A DNA stretch of 35,231 bases from Deltaproteobacteria bacterium (lineage in GTDB: Bacteria; Desulfobacterota; Dissulfuribacteria; Dissulfuribacterales; QOAL01), in NCBI GenBank assembly GCA_024275145.1, contig JAJRZR010000085.1:1-35231 (forward strand), in the 5' to 3' direction. Below are positions 13,440 through 19,605 of the stretch, in pieces. A program made the position numbers and the translations under genes. Numbering within the stretch: the first letter of the stretch is position 1; every line of letters starts with the position of its first letter. Below the pieces are notes generated by a model. That model made no database searches, was not told the origin of the DNA, and saw only the letters and a list, made by a program, of their open reading frames with translations.

Positions 13440-14633
13440 ATGATTGAACAAAAAGTAGCTTCGTTAACGGCTGATCGTCCATTAACCGTTACCTCCAGCA
13501 AACCATATAATCTGATGGTGGCTTTGTTCGGCCTGTTGGGGGCCGTGGGAATAGCCTTCGGCCTCCATGCGTTCATAGCAGGCCACGAACAGACATATGC
13601 AGTCACCAGGGAAATACCCTGGGGGCTGCTGATTGCCACCTATGTCTTCTTCGTGGTCACCTCCACGGGTCTTTGCCTCATCTCCTCCATAGGGCATGTA
13701 TTTGGTGTAAAAACACTTCAACCGATAGCAAAAAGATCGGTCTTCCTGGCCATAGCCACTATAATCAGCGGATTCATGGTCATCAGTTTCGAGATCGAGA
13801 ATCCTTGGCGCATGGCCATCTACAATGTAATCTCACCCAACCTGACCTCCAACATCTGGTGGATGGGTACGCTTTACGGGGCCTATCTCTTCTTCATGGT
13901 GACGGAGTTCGCCCTACTGCAAAGCGGCAAACACAAGGCGGCCGGCCTCCTTGGCCTCATGGGTGTAATAGCTGGGGTCGCGGCCCACAGCAACCTTGGT
14001 GCCGTATTCGGGCTTCTCAATGGAAGGGAGTTCTGGCATGGTCCTTATATGCCTATCTATTTCATCACCTCTGCGATGATGTCAGGATGCGCGGCAGTAC
14101 TCTTTTTCACATGGCTGGCCTACAGGATCAATGGGTGGGAAATGAGCCCGTCTATGCAAAAGGCGCTTTCAGCCACTGCCAAACTGGGAGCCCTTCTAAT
14201 GGCCATCATCATGTTCTTTACCACCTGGAAGGTCCTGTCAGGCATCGCCGGGAAACCTCCGGGAAAATACGAGGCCATGCTGGCCATAATAAAAGGAAAC
14301 TACGCCCTTAATTTCTGGGGTGCCGAGGTCCTTATGGGCATGGTCATTCCGTTCATCATTATCCTGGCCGTAAGGGCAAAAAAGATGAAGGCATTGTTCA
14401 TCGCAGGTGCGCTCTCCATGGTCGGTATCTTCTTCATGCGCTACGATCTGGTAGTAGTTGGACAGATAGTGCCCCATTTCCATGAAATGGCGCTCACGGG
14501 TATACCGCAATATTTCAGCTACGTGCCTTCTTTCCATGAAATAATGATCACCCTTGGGGGATTCAGCTTCTGTGCCATGGCCTTTCTCATAGGTGAAAAA
14601 CTGTTCCATGGCCATGTTTCAGAGATCCATTAG
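13440..14633 (+). CDS. Stand-alone NrfD/PsrC-family membrane protein (module 2)
   Basis: The 397-residue protein has about ten membrane helices and the same core blocks as its two paralogues: IPWGLLIATYVFFVVTSTGL, IENPWRMAIYNVISPN, SNIWWMGTLYG. It is the most divergent of the three; after residue 130 the helices differ clearly from modules 1 and 3. AGGAG at 13424-13428 is the ribosome-binding site. It follows the 40-aa gene and precedes merR by 24 bases. Quinone-linked electron transfer in the inner membrane is the known role of the family. The electron partner is not encoded nearby. Confidence 0.92.
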   Translation: MIEQKVASLTADRPLTVTSSKPYNLMVALFGLLGAVGIAFGLHAFIAGHEQTYAVTREIPWGLLIATYVFFVVTSTGLCLISSIGHVFGVKTLQPIAKRSVFLAIATIISGFMVISFEIENPWRMAIYNVISPNLTSNIWWMGTLYGAYLFFMVTEFALLQSGKHKAAGLLGLMGVIAGVAAHSNLGAVFGLLNGREFWHGPYMPIYFITSAMMSGCAAVLFFTWLAYRINGWEMSPSMQKALSATAKLGALLMAIIMFFTTWKVLSGIAGKPPGKYEAMLAIIKGNYALNFWGAEVLMGMVIPFIIILAVRAKKMKALFIAGALSMVGIFFMRYDLVVVGQIVPHFHEMALTGIPQYFSYVPSFHEIMITLGGFSFCAMAFLIGEKLFHGHVSEIH

Positions 14634-14657
14634 CAGGAGACGGTCAGGAGAAGAAAG

Positions 14658-15125
14658 ATGGTGAGTAAACAAGCACCTTGCCACGGATACCAATTGGGGA
14701 ACGGTGGCGCAGACGATCCAACCCTCAGCCTGGGCCACCTGGTCTCCCTACTTGATATATCCCCACAGACCATCCGAACCTACGAAAGGGAAGGCCTGGT
14801 CAAACCAGGCCTCTCCCAAAAGGGAAAACGCTACTCACAAAACCACGCAACGTGGATATCCTGCCTCCAGTTCATTATCCAGGAACAGGGGCTAGGGATC
14901 CCCGGCACCAAGCGGCTTCTGGACCTGGCGCCGTGCTGGGAGATCGCTGGTTGCAAACCCCATGTCAGGGATACCTGCAAGGCAAAGTCTAGCCCTGTAA
15001 ACCCGCAATCCCATGCCAGGTGGTCTAGGCACAAAATTTACGAAATGGGGACTGGCGCAGACCGGTGTATCATCAACCATCCGGACAGCCGGCCCGAGGA
15101 AGGCTGCCAAGACACCCGGCTATAA
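14658..15125 (+). CDS. MerR-family regulator, four-cysteine type (module 2)
   Basis: The 155-residue protein has a MerR helix-turn-helix at about 24-64 (LGHLVSLLDISPQTIRTYEREGLV ... GKRYSQNHATWI). The four conserved cysteines are C69 (WISCLQFI) and C93-x5-C99-x7-C107 (APCWEIAGCKPHVRDTC). It is the outlier among the three regulators, just as its nrfD neighbour is the outlier among the nrfD genes. It has an extra ~45-residue tail with two more cysteines (C72-like positions excluded). AGGAG lies 9 bases before ATG 14658. A strong terminator follows at 15277. Probably controls its own operon through the dyad sites upstream. Confidence 0.9.
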   Translation: MVSKQAPCHGYQLGNGGADDPTLSLGHLVSLLDISPQTIRTYEREGLVKPGLSQKGKRYSQNHATWISCLQFIIQEQGLGIPGTKRLLDLAPCWEIAGCKPHVRDTCKAKSSPVNPQSHARWSRHKIYEMGTGADRCIINHPDSRPEEGCQDTRL

Positions 15126-15276
15126 GGTGACTGGCTGCTTTCCCGCCACTGTGTCCCTTTTGCCCAAATTATTGCAGCCCGCAAACTTGCCAAAGATTTA
15201 AGGCGGAAGGGACGCAAATGAAAAAGAGGAGGTGGTTTTTTCATTCGGCACTTGCAACATGTAATTTTGGTCTATA

Positions 15277-15320
15277 GCCCTTGTAAGGGGTACCATCTAC
15301 CCCCTGCAAGGGCCTTTTTC
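15277..15320 (+). terminator. Rho-independent terminator after merR (module 2)
   Basis: GCCCTTGTAAGGGGTA (15277-15292) pairs with TACCCCCTGCAAGGGC (15298-15313) with one or two imperfections around a 5-base loop, followed by CTTTTTC. It is the natural end of the module 2 transcript. Confidence 0.85.
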
Positions 15321-15632
15321 TTTGACAGGGCCTTTCTTCCGATAAGCCAAGGCACCATCAAAAGGCTACGCGGTCCTGTAAGCCTATTGTGAAGACGTAT
15401 AGATAGTTGGCAGGTCCAGGCAGCCCGATACGACTGCCGTAGCCATATCTGTCTACAGGAATGCTATAGGGGGTAAAAGAGATGGACATGGGGAAGAAGG
15501 TACGAGAAGAAAGACTGTCTGTATTCGAGTGCCTAGCAACACAGTAGATGCGCCAATAACCAGATACAAAGTTCTCTTATCCGGTTACTGGCATATTTTA
15601 CTAGCAGAAGATAGAGCCTGCCAGAACAAAAA

Positions 15633-15647
15633 GGCGCAAAATGCGCC
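15633..15647. promoter_or_regulatory. Dyad operator-like site S6
   Basis: GGCGCAAAATGCGCC is a perfect dyad with 6-bp arms GGCGCA/TGCGCC and a 3-base centre. It is the most symmetrical version of the motif found in the leader of modules 1 and 2. Confidence 0.6.
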
Positions 15648-15797
15648 CATAACTTCAGCAATCCTCAAAATCAAAATCCCGAATGGACTGAAAAAAATAG
15701 CTGCCTTCCTGCTACAACAACGCCTTTTCTACATACGATCCCGTGGATCTGGTACATGATGATACCAGGATCATATAGTCCAAAAATCCAGACATAG

Positions 15798-15812
15798 GAC
15801 GCATATTGCGTC
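15798..15812. promoter_or_regulatory. Dyad operator-like site S7
   Basis: GACGCATATTGCGTC is a perfect dyad with 6-bp arms GACGCA/TGCGTC and the same 3-base centre. It is preceded by ATAG, as in the main repeats at 12636-12687. It lies about 140 bases upstream of the TATAAT box at 15949. Confidence 0.55.
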
Positions 15813-16052
15813 TTTTCTCTCCATACCGAGCGCATTTTACTCCCATTTTTCACCAAACTCCACCTTCCCGGCAAATATTGTATCTTATTTTTTTGGAAAT
15901 TAACTATGTAATTTAATAGAAAAAAACAAAGAGCATCAAAGTGGAAATTATAATTTATAACTTTTGGAATACTTTTTGCTGAACTGACAGATAAAGAGTG
16001 AAAAAATGGAGGGCAAGGGACGAAAAACACTAGCTACGGAGAAAACAAAAAG

Positions 16053-16078
16053 ATTCCCCGGGTGGCGGCCCGGGGAAT
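16053..16078 (+). promoter_or_regulatory. Hexaloop hairpin H5 in nrfD module 3 leader
   Basis: A perfect 10-bp stem ATTCCCCGGG/CCCGGGGAAT encloses TGGCGG, the same loop seen in the module 1 transcript. No T-run follows, so it is not a terminator. Downstream, AGGT/ACCT (16089-16103) encloses the related loop TTGGCTG. Confidence 0.6.
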
Positions 16079-16240
16079 GGAATTTTAGAGGTTTGGCTGA
16101 CCTACAAAAAAATGAGCGCCCTCTTAGGGAGTGTGGAAAAACAAACTCTCTATCTGATTTTTTTATATCCGTGCACCTGGTTTGTCAATAGTCAAGTATC
16201 CAAAAAACATAAATCTGATCAAAAAAGGAGGAACAGAGTC

Positions 16241-17428
16241 ATGGCAAACACATTAGCAACTGCGATATCAACATGGGCGGAGCCACGCCTGGCCAAGGCC
16301 AACATCAACATGGTCACGGCCCTGGTGGCGATGCTCACGGCCATTGGATTGGGTACGGGTGTCTATTCGTTTATAGTGGGGCATCAGCACCTGTATGCAG
16401 TAACTCGGGAAGTCCCCTGGGGGATACTGATCTCTACCTACGCATTTTTTGCAATAACCTCAACAGGGCTGGTTTTGATTGCGGCCATCAGCCATATGTT
16501 CGGAGGTACTGCCTTTGCTCCCCTTGCTAACAGGTCGGTATACCTATCGATAATCACGATTTTCTCAGCTTTCGCAGCAATCGGGGTGGAACTGGAAAGC
16601 CCCTGGCGGATGTTGATCTATAATGTAATCTCACCTAATCTTACCTCTAATATATGGTGGATGGGTACCCTTTATGGTCTTGCCGTTGGCTGTATGCTGG
16701 TGGAATTTATCGGCATCCTAACAAGCAGATGGGGACTGGCACTGGCTGTTGGTGTATTGGGAGCATTGGCTGAGGTTGGAGCAAATACCAACCTTGGAGC
16801 GGTCTTCGCCACCTTGACTGCCCGACCCTTCTGGTACGGATCCCAGCTTCCGGTCTTCTTCCTCTGCTCTGCCTTTGCATCAGGTGCCGCTGTTATCATC
16901 CTGTTCAGCTACCTTGGGGCCAAGATGCGGGGCACAGAGATGTCCGAGGGAAGCTTCAAGGCACTCCAAAGCGCTGGCAAGGTACTTGCTTTGACCATCT
17001 TCCTGCTGGCAGTGGCCATTACCTGGAGAATGATTTCTTTCTTCGTCGGAGGAACCCAACTCGGACAACTTGCCGCCCTGAACCTGCTTAAGGGTCCCCT
17101 GTCCGTCAACTTCTGGGTATTCGAGATAGTCATCGGGATCGTATTGCCCTTCGTCATCTTGGTAGGCACACAGATGAAAAACCCAGCGGCCATGTCAACT
17201 GCCGCTCTCATGTACCTGGTCGGCGGATTCTTTAATCGTTTCGATATAGTAGTTGCTGGTCAACAGGTCCCCGTCTATTACGGATGGGACAATCTGCCCA
17301 GCTACATGGGTTACTTCCCGTCCGCAGGTGAATTGATGGTAGTTATGGGCGCCATCAGCCTCACACTACTGGGCTTCCTGCTGGGAGAGAGATTCTTTGG
17401 AAAGGTCTTCACCTCTGGCCACCATTAA
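16241..17428 (+). CDS. Stand-alone NrfD/PsrC-family membrane protein (module 3)
   Basis: The 395-residue protein has about ten membrane helices with the family blocks VPWGILISTYAFFAITSTGL, ESPWRMLIYNVISPN and WWMGTLYGLAVGCML. It aligns nearly end to end with the module 1 protein, including NTNLGAVFATL and the C-terminal PSAGELMVV. ATG 16241 has GGAGG at 16227-16231; an in-frame upstream extension to 16112 has no ribosome-binding site and is rejected. Unlike modules 1 and 2, no small membrane protein gene precedes it. It is followed by a hairpin and merR. Electron partners are not encoded nearby. Confidence 0.93.
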   Translation: MANTLATAISTWAEPRLAKANINMVTALVAMLTAIGLGTGVYSFIVGHQHLYAVTREVPWGILISTYAFFAITSTGLVLIAAISHMFGGTAFAPLANRSVYLSIITIFSAFAAIGVELESPWRMLIYNVISPNLTSNIWWMGTLYGLAVGCMLVEFIGILTSRWGLALAVGVLGALAEVGANTNLGAVFATLTARPFWYGSQLPVFFLCSAFASGAAVIILFSYLGAKMRGTEMSEGSFKALQSAGKVLALTIFLLAVAITWRMISFFVGGTQLGQLAALNLLKGPLSVNFWVFEIVIGIVLPFVILVGTQMKNPAAMSTAALMYLVGGFFNRFDIVVAGQQVPVYYGWDNLPSYMGYFPSAGELMVVMGAISLTLLGFLLGERFFGKVFTSGHH

Positions 17429-17454
17429 TCACAGGGGCAAGGCCCATAACACTA

Positions 17455-17479
17455 CCCCCGGTCTGGAAAAGACCGGGGG
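17455..17479 (+). promoter_or_regulatory. Intercistronic hairpin between nrfD and merR (module 3)
   Basis: A perfect 9-bp stem CCCCCGGTC/GACCGGGGG with a 7-base loop is followed by CAATCAAACCC, with no T-run. It is likely an mRNA-stabilising or expression-adjusting element, the counterpart of the one in module 1. Confidence 0.55.
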
Positions 17480-17517
17480 CAATCAAACCCATTGCGTTAC
17501 CGGGAAAGGACTGACAA

Positions 17518-17934
17518 GTGCATAGCTCAAAGGCAGATTTCGACATCATAAACAAGGAAACACGGGGCAAGGTGGACGGTGCCGATATCGTTGCCCGGGC
17601 CGGAAAGGGCTTCCAGGGAGTAGACCCGGACAACCCTATTTTCCCAATTGGTACTGCCGCAACTATGCTTGAGGTCCATCCCAGGACACTGCGAATCTAT
17701 GAAAACGAAGGACTTGTAACGCCCATGCGCAAGGGAGGTAGAAGGTATTACTCCCTTAACGATATCCAGTGGATTTCGTGCCTGAGGCACATGATACACG
17801 ATCAGGGGATAAGTATCGCCGGGATAAAAAAATTGCTGCAATATACCTCTTGTTGGAATATAGTTGAATGTCCCATGGAAAAAAGAAAGAATTGTACCGC
17901 GTATCGAACACCCAATACCAGGGCAAAGGGCTAA
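17518..17934 (+). CDS. MerR-family regulator, four-cysteine type (module 3)
   Basis: The 138-residue protein has a helix-turn-helix at about 44-85 (IGTAATMLEVHPRTLRIYENEGLV ... GRRYYSLNDIQWI) and cysteines C88, C112, C118 and C126 in the shared pattern (TSCWNIVECPMEKRKNC). It is close to the module 1 regulator across its whole length, including the VDPDNPIFPIG / IDPEKPMFSIG lead-in. It begins at GTG 17518 with AAAGGA upstream. It follows its nrfD by 89 bases and is closed by a strong terminator. Probable autoregulator of the module, with the cysteines as sensor (inference). Confidence 0.92.
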   Translation: MHSSKADFDIINKETRGKVDGADIVARAGKGFQGVDPDNPIFPIGTAATMLEVHPRTLRIYENEGLVTPMRKGGRRYYSLNDIQWISCLRHMIHDQGISIAGIKKLLQYTSCWNIVECPMEKRKNCTAYRTPNTRAKG

Positions 17935-18358
17935 AGCCCCTGATATCGTTAACTGCATGAAAACGCTTGAAGAATTGCCTTAAGGGCGATGAAGCGCCAA
18001 ACATCCGTGTGCCCGGCCAGGCATCTTGATACATATCCGCACATGAATACGGCCCCTTGCCTGGGCCGTATTTTTATCGTAAGACATACCCTGCCTTAAA
18101 AGTGATTTCATGCCCCCAGGAGGGCAGCTCTAGGCGTACAGGCCATATTAGGGCCTCTGAGCAAAAGTGCCATTAATCCCGGCCCTAGCAGTAAGAGGCC
18201 AAGCAGAAATTGAAGCACTCGCTTCTCCATGCCATAAATATGGTGTTATTTCCCCGTACTTTTTACCATGACAACAGATCCTGCCCTTGAACGGTGATTC
18301 CCTTTTTATTGCTCGCCACTCGCATCTTGGGCAAAATTGACAATTACAAGACTTAAGT
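17935..18358. other. Intergenic region with terminator and alternative hairpins
   Basis: After the terminator at 18046 the spacer contains TAGGGCCTC (18149-18157). Its 5' part pairs with GGCCCTA (18181-18187) and its 3' part with GAGGCC (18195-18200), so the two pairings exclude each other. A short match to cobalamin-riboswitch elements (GGTGATTCC ... CGCCACT near 18290-18330) lacks the other conserved boxes and is not called. No gene seen. Confidence 0.5.
18046..18075 (+). terminator. Rho-independent terminator after merR (module 3)
   Basis: A perfect 10-bp stem AATACGGCCC (18046-18055) and GGGCCGTATT (18063-18072) closes a 7-base loop and runs into a T-run (TTTTT at 18071-18075). It ends the nrfD-merR transcript of module 3. 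Confidence 0.92.
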
Positions 18359-19024
18359 ATGAAAAAATCGATCCTGTTCGACATGGATGGCGTTATACTA
18401 AACAGCATGCCCTATCATGTCAGGGCCTGGCAGGAAGCGCTTGCAGAGCACGGACTACAGGTGAATGATAGGCTCCTTTATCTGCACGAAGGTGCCATAG
18501 AACCGGAAACAGCCACGGCAATATTCTCCCAGAACGGCTGCGCCATGACGTGTGAGAAGTTCCATGAAATCCTGAAACGGCAAATGGAGATATTTACCAG
18601 ATATTACAGATCAAGTATCCGTCCGTTTCCCCAGGTCCCTACACTCCTTGAGGATCTACGTGCAGCAGGCTGGCACTTGGGCCTGGTTACAAGCTCCCAT
18701 GTGGACATATTGAAAGGTATCCTGCCGGGGGATATTGCATCCTGCATGGACTGCATCGTCACCGGCGATGCGGTCAAAAGGCGAAAGCCCTTCCCGGACC
18801 CATACCTTACGGCCCTGGAACGTATGGGCGTATCCTGTTCCAATGCAATAGTTGTCGAAAACGCCCCTGCCGGCATAAGGGCGGCGAAGGCGGCAAATCT
18901 TCCCTGCCTGGCCTTGAAGACCACGCTCGAAGAGAAACACCTGGCAGGGGCCGACCTCGTACTCGAAGACCATGTTGAACTAAAGAGATACCTGCTAGGC
19001 AGGGGGGTTCCATGCATGCCCTAA
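18359..19024 (+). CDS. HAD-superfamily phosphatase / phosphoglucomutase-like hydrolase
   Basis: The 221-residue protein has the HAD motifs in order: nucleophile D8 and acid D10 (FDMDGVILNS), T111/S112 (LVTSSH), K143 (RRKPFPDP) and E167-N168 (VVENAPAGIRAA). A helical cap (about 15-85) places it in subfamily I with beta-phosphoglucomutase and small-metabolite phosphatases. Its end overlaps the start of cobU by 13 bases, and cobU overlaps cobT, so the three are translated together. No CobC-type alpha-ribazole phosphatase is present here. A role in removing phosphate from alpha-ribazole phosphate or cobalamin phosphate is possible, but this is inference from position only. Confidence 0.9.
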   Translation: MKKSILFDMDGVILNSMPYHVRAWQEALAEHGLQVNDRLLYLHEGAIEPETATAIFSQNGCAMTCEKFHEILKRQMEIFTRYYRSSIRPFPQVPTLLEDLRAAGWHLGLVTSSHVDILKGILPGDIASCMDCIVTGDAVKRRKPFPDPYLTALERMGVSCSNAIVVENAPAGIRAAKAANLPCLALKTTLEEKHLAGADLVLEDHVELKRYLLGRGVPCMP

Positions 19025-19605
19025 TAGATGACAGACCTCCTAACACCCTAATTTTGGGGGGGGCGAGGAGCGGCAAGAGCCGAATCGCCCTGGCCCTTGG
19101 AGAATCCATCCTACACCCCGAACAGGAAGGCGGACCACCAGGATCCAAGGGGCTGTTTCTGGCTACGGCCCAGGCACTTGACCGTGAAATGGCCGAACGT
19201 ATACAACGTCACAAGCAGGAACGGGGATCCATGTGGAACACCATCGAGGAACCGGTGCATCTTTCCCGGGTAATACGGGAAAATCATGCCTCTGGCTATG
19301 GGACGATCCTTGTGGACTGCCTGACCCTCTGGCTCTCAAATATCCTATCGTGGCCCGAAGACGAGATATTGGAAGCAATGCACGATCTTTCCTTGGCGCT
19401 CGACAAAAGCCGTATCCCTGTAATACTCGTATCAAACGAGGTGGGGCTGGGCATCGTGCCGGGAGACAGGGAAAGCCGGAGATACCGGGATCTTGCGGGT
19501 ACACTCCACCAGAGACTTGCAAGGACCTGTGAATCAGTGATATTTGTAGCCGCTGGAATCCCTATGTATCTGAAAGGAGAACCGAGAGCTTGGAAGACAG
19601 ACTAA
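19012..19605 (+). CDS. cobU: Adenosylcobinamide kinase / adenosylcobinamide-phosphate guanylyltransferase
   Basis: The 197-residue protein matches CobU/CobP. It has a P-loop GGARSGKS at 16-23, ATAQALDREMAERIQRHK (about 52-69) including the guanylylated-His region, VDCLTLWLSN and VSNEVGLGIVP. The enzyme phosphorylates adenosylcobinamide and then attaches GMP, giving AdoCbi-GDP for assembly of the lower ligand loop of vitamin B12-type cofactors. It overlaps the HAD gene at its 5' end and cobT at its 3' end by 16 bases. CobS, the next enzyme, is not in the window. Confidence 0.95.
   Translation: MHALIDDRPPNTLILGGARSGKSRIALALGESILHPEQEGGPPGSKGLFLATAQALDREMAERIQRHKQERGSMWNTIEEPVHLSRVIRENHASGYGTILVDCLTLWLSNILSWPEDEILEAMHDLSLALDKSRIPVILVSNEVGLGIVPGDRESRRYRDLAGTLHQRLARTCESVIFVAAGIPMYLKGEPRAWKTD

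Larger units (their letters stand above)
15126..16240. other. Long leader and control region of nrfD module 3
   Basis: No convincing gene lies in these 1.1 kb; open frames at 15529-15759 and 16006-16191 have no ribosome-binding site. The first part holds a foldable stretch (TGTCCCTTTTGCC near 15151-15163 facing GGCGGAAGGGACG near 15202-15214) and the merR terminator. The middle carries dyad sites S6 and S7 and a half-site (GCGCATTTTA near 15830). A TATAAT box sits at 15949-15954 without a clear -35. The last part holds hairpin H5. Confidence 0.6.

Noticed and set aside
15142-15153. Cobalamin riboswitch (CCCGCCACTGTG)
   Set aside because: Only this box matches; the GGTG-AA-TCC and GCCAGGAGACC elements are missing, and it lies at the 3' end of merR, not before a B12 gene.
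15190-15235. c-di-GMP-I (GEMM) riboswitch
   Set aside because: GCAAAC and GGGACGCAAA are reminiscent, but the GNRA-capped stem, the receptor stem and a downstream target gene are missing.
15408-15425. Sigma-54 promoter upstream of nrfD module 3
   Set aside because: TTGGCAGGTCCAGGCA has nine rather than ten bases between the GG and GC elements.
16112-16240. Upstream extension of the module 3 NrfD protein or a small ORF there
   Set aside because: ATG 16112 has no ribosome-binding site, and the homologous start with GGAGG is at 16241.
18285-18345. Cobalamin riboswitch upstream of the HAD-cobU-cobT operon
   Set aside because: GGTGATTCC and CGCCACT appear at plausible spacing, but AATAGGGAA-type and GCCAGGAGACC boxes are absent and the B12 box is incomplete (CACTCG).
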